The notes under the pieces were generated by a model. It did no database searches. It saw nothing but the letters and a program-made list of their open reading frames with translations, and was not told the DNA's origin. Made by a program: the position numbers and the translations under genes. This document shows positions 62,660 through 64,000 of a stretch of 64,000 nucleotides of DNA, in pieces. The stretch spans positions 4,035,596-4,099,595 of the forward strand of contig OY970363.1 in assembly GCA_963718605.1 (NCBI GenBank), in the 5' to 3' direction. Position 1 is the stretch's first letter, and each line of letters starts with the position of its first letter. The stretch comes from JACCXE01 sp963718605. GTDB lineage: Bacteria; Actinomycetota; Acidimicrobiia; Acidimicrobiales; JACCXE01.

Positions 62660-63649
62660 ATGCGGGTTCTCGTCACTGGTGCCACCGGGTTCCTGGGTTC
62701 GCACACGGTGGCTGCGCTCACACGGGGCGGTCACGACGTGCGAATCCTTGCCCGCAATCCCGACCGGGTTGACGGCGCCCTCGGCCCTCACGGCGTGCAC
62801 CCCGACGTTGCCGTCGGCGACATGACCGATCCGGCCGCCGTCGGCGGGGCGGTCGCGGGATGCGACGCCGTCATCCACGCCGCGGCCGAAATCGGCGTAG
62901 CCGGCGGCACCGGAACCACGACGACCAACAACGTCGACGGCGCGCGCACCGTCATCGGCGCCGCGATCGACGCCGGCTGCGACCCGGTCATCTACACCTC
63001 CAGCCTGACCGTCCATCTGCCCACCACCGAAGCGATCGTCACGCCCGACTCCCCGCTCGCCGAGCCGCTGTCGAGCTACGGCGCATCGAAGCTCGCCGCC
63101 GAGCAACTCGTGCGGGCGTGGCAGGCCAAGGGCGCACCCATCACGAGCTTCACCCTCGGTGGAATCTACGGACCGGTCTCGCCGCACCGCGACGGAAGCT
63201 TCGCCGCCATCCTCGGCGCGCTCGGTTCGATGATGGTCGTGCCGCCCGGTGGCCTCGGAGTGGTCGACGTGCGCGACGTCGCCACGATGCTGGTCGCCGC
63301 CCTCGAACCTGGGCCGCGGACCGCGGCGCTACCTCGCCGGCGGCCAGTACGTCACGTGGGCCGAGTGGACCGACCTGCTCAGCCAGGCCGTCGGCCGCGA
63401 AATCCCGCAGCTCCCGATGACCGCCGACGAGATCATCGAAATGGGGCGCACCTTCGACGCCCAGCGCGCCGAGGGCAAGGAGTCGCCGCTGTCAGAGGAG
63501 GCGGCGGTGATCATGACCAGCGGCGTGCCGACCGACGACTCCGCCACCCTCGCCGATCTGCGGTTCCCCTACCGCCCGTTGTCGAGACGTTCACCGACAC
63601 CGTGCGGTACCTCGGCGTAGCCGGCCAGCTGCCGGCGCCAGGCGCATGA
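62660..63649 (+). pseudogene. NAD-dependent epimerase/dehydratase-family reductase, two compensating frameshifts
   Basis: An extended SDR of about 330 residues. MRVLVTGATGFLGSHTVAAL is the N-terminal cofactor motif, and Y-x3-K is in SSYGASKLAAEQL. After VVDVRDVATMLVAALE the frame changes near 63310-63325; the segment RRYLAGGQYVTWAEWTDLLS and MTADEIIEMGRTFD is in another frame, and the original frame resumes near 63568-63576 (VVETFTDTVRYLGVAGQLPA). It is similar to dihydroflavonol-4-reductase or 3-beta-HSD-like enzymes. ATG at 62660 is preferred to TTG 62654. Overlaps the TetR gene by 4 bases. Confidence 0.75.
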
Positions 63650-64000
63650 CCGACGCCCTCCGTCAGGTCGAAGCCGGTGACGCCAGTCCGCGCCAGTCGC
63701 TGAGCAAACGCCAAGCGTCGACCGTCACTGCGCTGCTCGACGCCGGTCTCGCGCTACTGCGAGAGGACGGTTACGACGAGTTGACCCTGCGCGCGGTCGC
63801 CGCGCGCGCCAGCGTAACCCACACCACCGCCTACGCGTACTTCACGTCGAAAGGGCACCTCGTCGCCGAGATGCTGTGGCGCCGCTTGGCGGAGGTCCCG
63901 CACCCGGAACCCAATCGGGGGGCACCGCTGGTTGATCGGGTTACCGACGCGCTGAGCGGACCGGGTTTGCTTTTCGCCGACGATCCCGCGCTCGCCGACG
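63646..64000 (+). CDS. TetR-family transcriptional regulator, N-terminal part only
   Basis: The first 118 residues of a TetR repressor that runs off the end of the window. The helix-turn-helix domain (about residues 22-70) reads RQASTVTALLDAGLALLRED, YDELTLRAVAARASVTHTTA and YAYFTSKGHLVAEMLW. The ligand domain is incomplete. ATG at 63646 overlaps the stop of the epimerase gene. It is a good candidate for the repressor of the cyp51/epimerase divergon, which has the dyad at 62626. Confidence 0.8.
   Translation, partial: MTDALRQVEAGDASPRQSLSKRQASTVTALLDAGLALLREDGYDELTLRAVAARASVTHTTAYAYFTSKGHLVAEMLWRRLAEVPHPEPNRGAPLVDRVTDALSGPGLLFADDPALAD

Overview
The window is about 64 kb of high-GC, densely packed DNA with short or overlapping gene junctions and many GTG or TTG starts. 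Gene content points to an aerobic actinomycete-type bacterium: LpdA-type flavoprotein, KorAB, PPK2, and mycobacterial-type P450, FadE and FadD genes. My best guess is an uncultured member of class Acidimicrobiia. That placement is an inference and nothing in the window proves it. No tRNA, rRNA, CRISPR array, transposase or prophage gene was seen, and no gene-free stretch exceeds 300 bases.

Layout. 1-14,900: housekeeping and core metabolism (PPK2 C-terminus, VOC protein, secreted PGRP amidase, methyltransferase, LpdA-like quinone reductase, acyl-CoA mutase, FtsX-type permease, 2-oxoacid:ferredoxin oxidoreductase, acyltransferase-SGNH protein, rhodanese-MoeB fusion, universal stress protein, nitroreductase). 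14,900-25,950: KAS III, SDR and glycosyltransferase, sirtuin, haem-binding protein, then phosphotransferase, acyl-CoA ligase, CrtC-like protein, thioesterase, alcohol dehydrogenase, CMD protein and ferritin-like protein. 26,000-47,200: a steroid catabolic region. Side-chain genes resemble echA19, cyp125, fadD19 and fadA5. C/D-ring genes resemble fadA6, ipdC, ipdB, ipdA, echA20, ipdF and fadE30, with gene adjacencies like those of mycobacteria. A four-gene sulfotransferase, ABC exporter and glycosyltransferase operon (33,944-37,964) sits inside this region. 47,200-55,700: LLM oxidoreductase, a RibD-like reductase and a branched-chain-type ABC importer operon. 55,700-64,000: CYP142-like P450, a second P450, a 3-hydroxyisobutyrate-dehydrogenase-like gene, an unrecognised gene, an NTF2-fold gene, a ferredoxin, a CYP51 sterol 14-alpha-demethylase, an epimerase and the start of a TetR regulator.

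Regulation. Five sites match or nearly match TNNAACNNGTTNNA, the published mycobacterial KstR consensus. They lie before the cyp125-like, fadE30/fadD19-like, fadA5-like, LLM and cyp142-like genes. A second dyad, CTGAC-N5-GTCAG, lies before the phosphotransferase, the FadD8-like ligase and the echA20/SDR divergon, with a degenerate copy before cyp142. A third dyad lies between cyp51 and the epimerase-TetR pair. Together these suggest one sterol-responsive regulon that covers uptake (Liv-type ABC), side-chain oxidation and C/D-ring opening. Ring A/B genes and mce genes are not in the window.

Sequence quality. Single-base frameshifts are rare before 56 kb (about four) and frequent from 57 to 63.6 kb (about eleven). 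The broken proteins keep their conserved residues in the neighbouring frame, so assembly error is the more likely explanation than gene decay.
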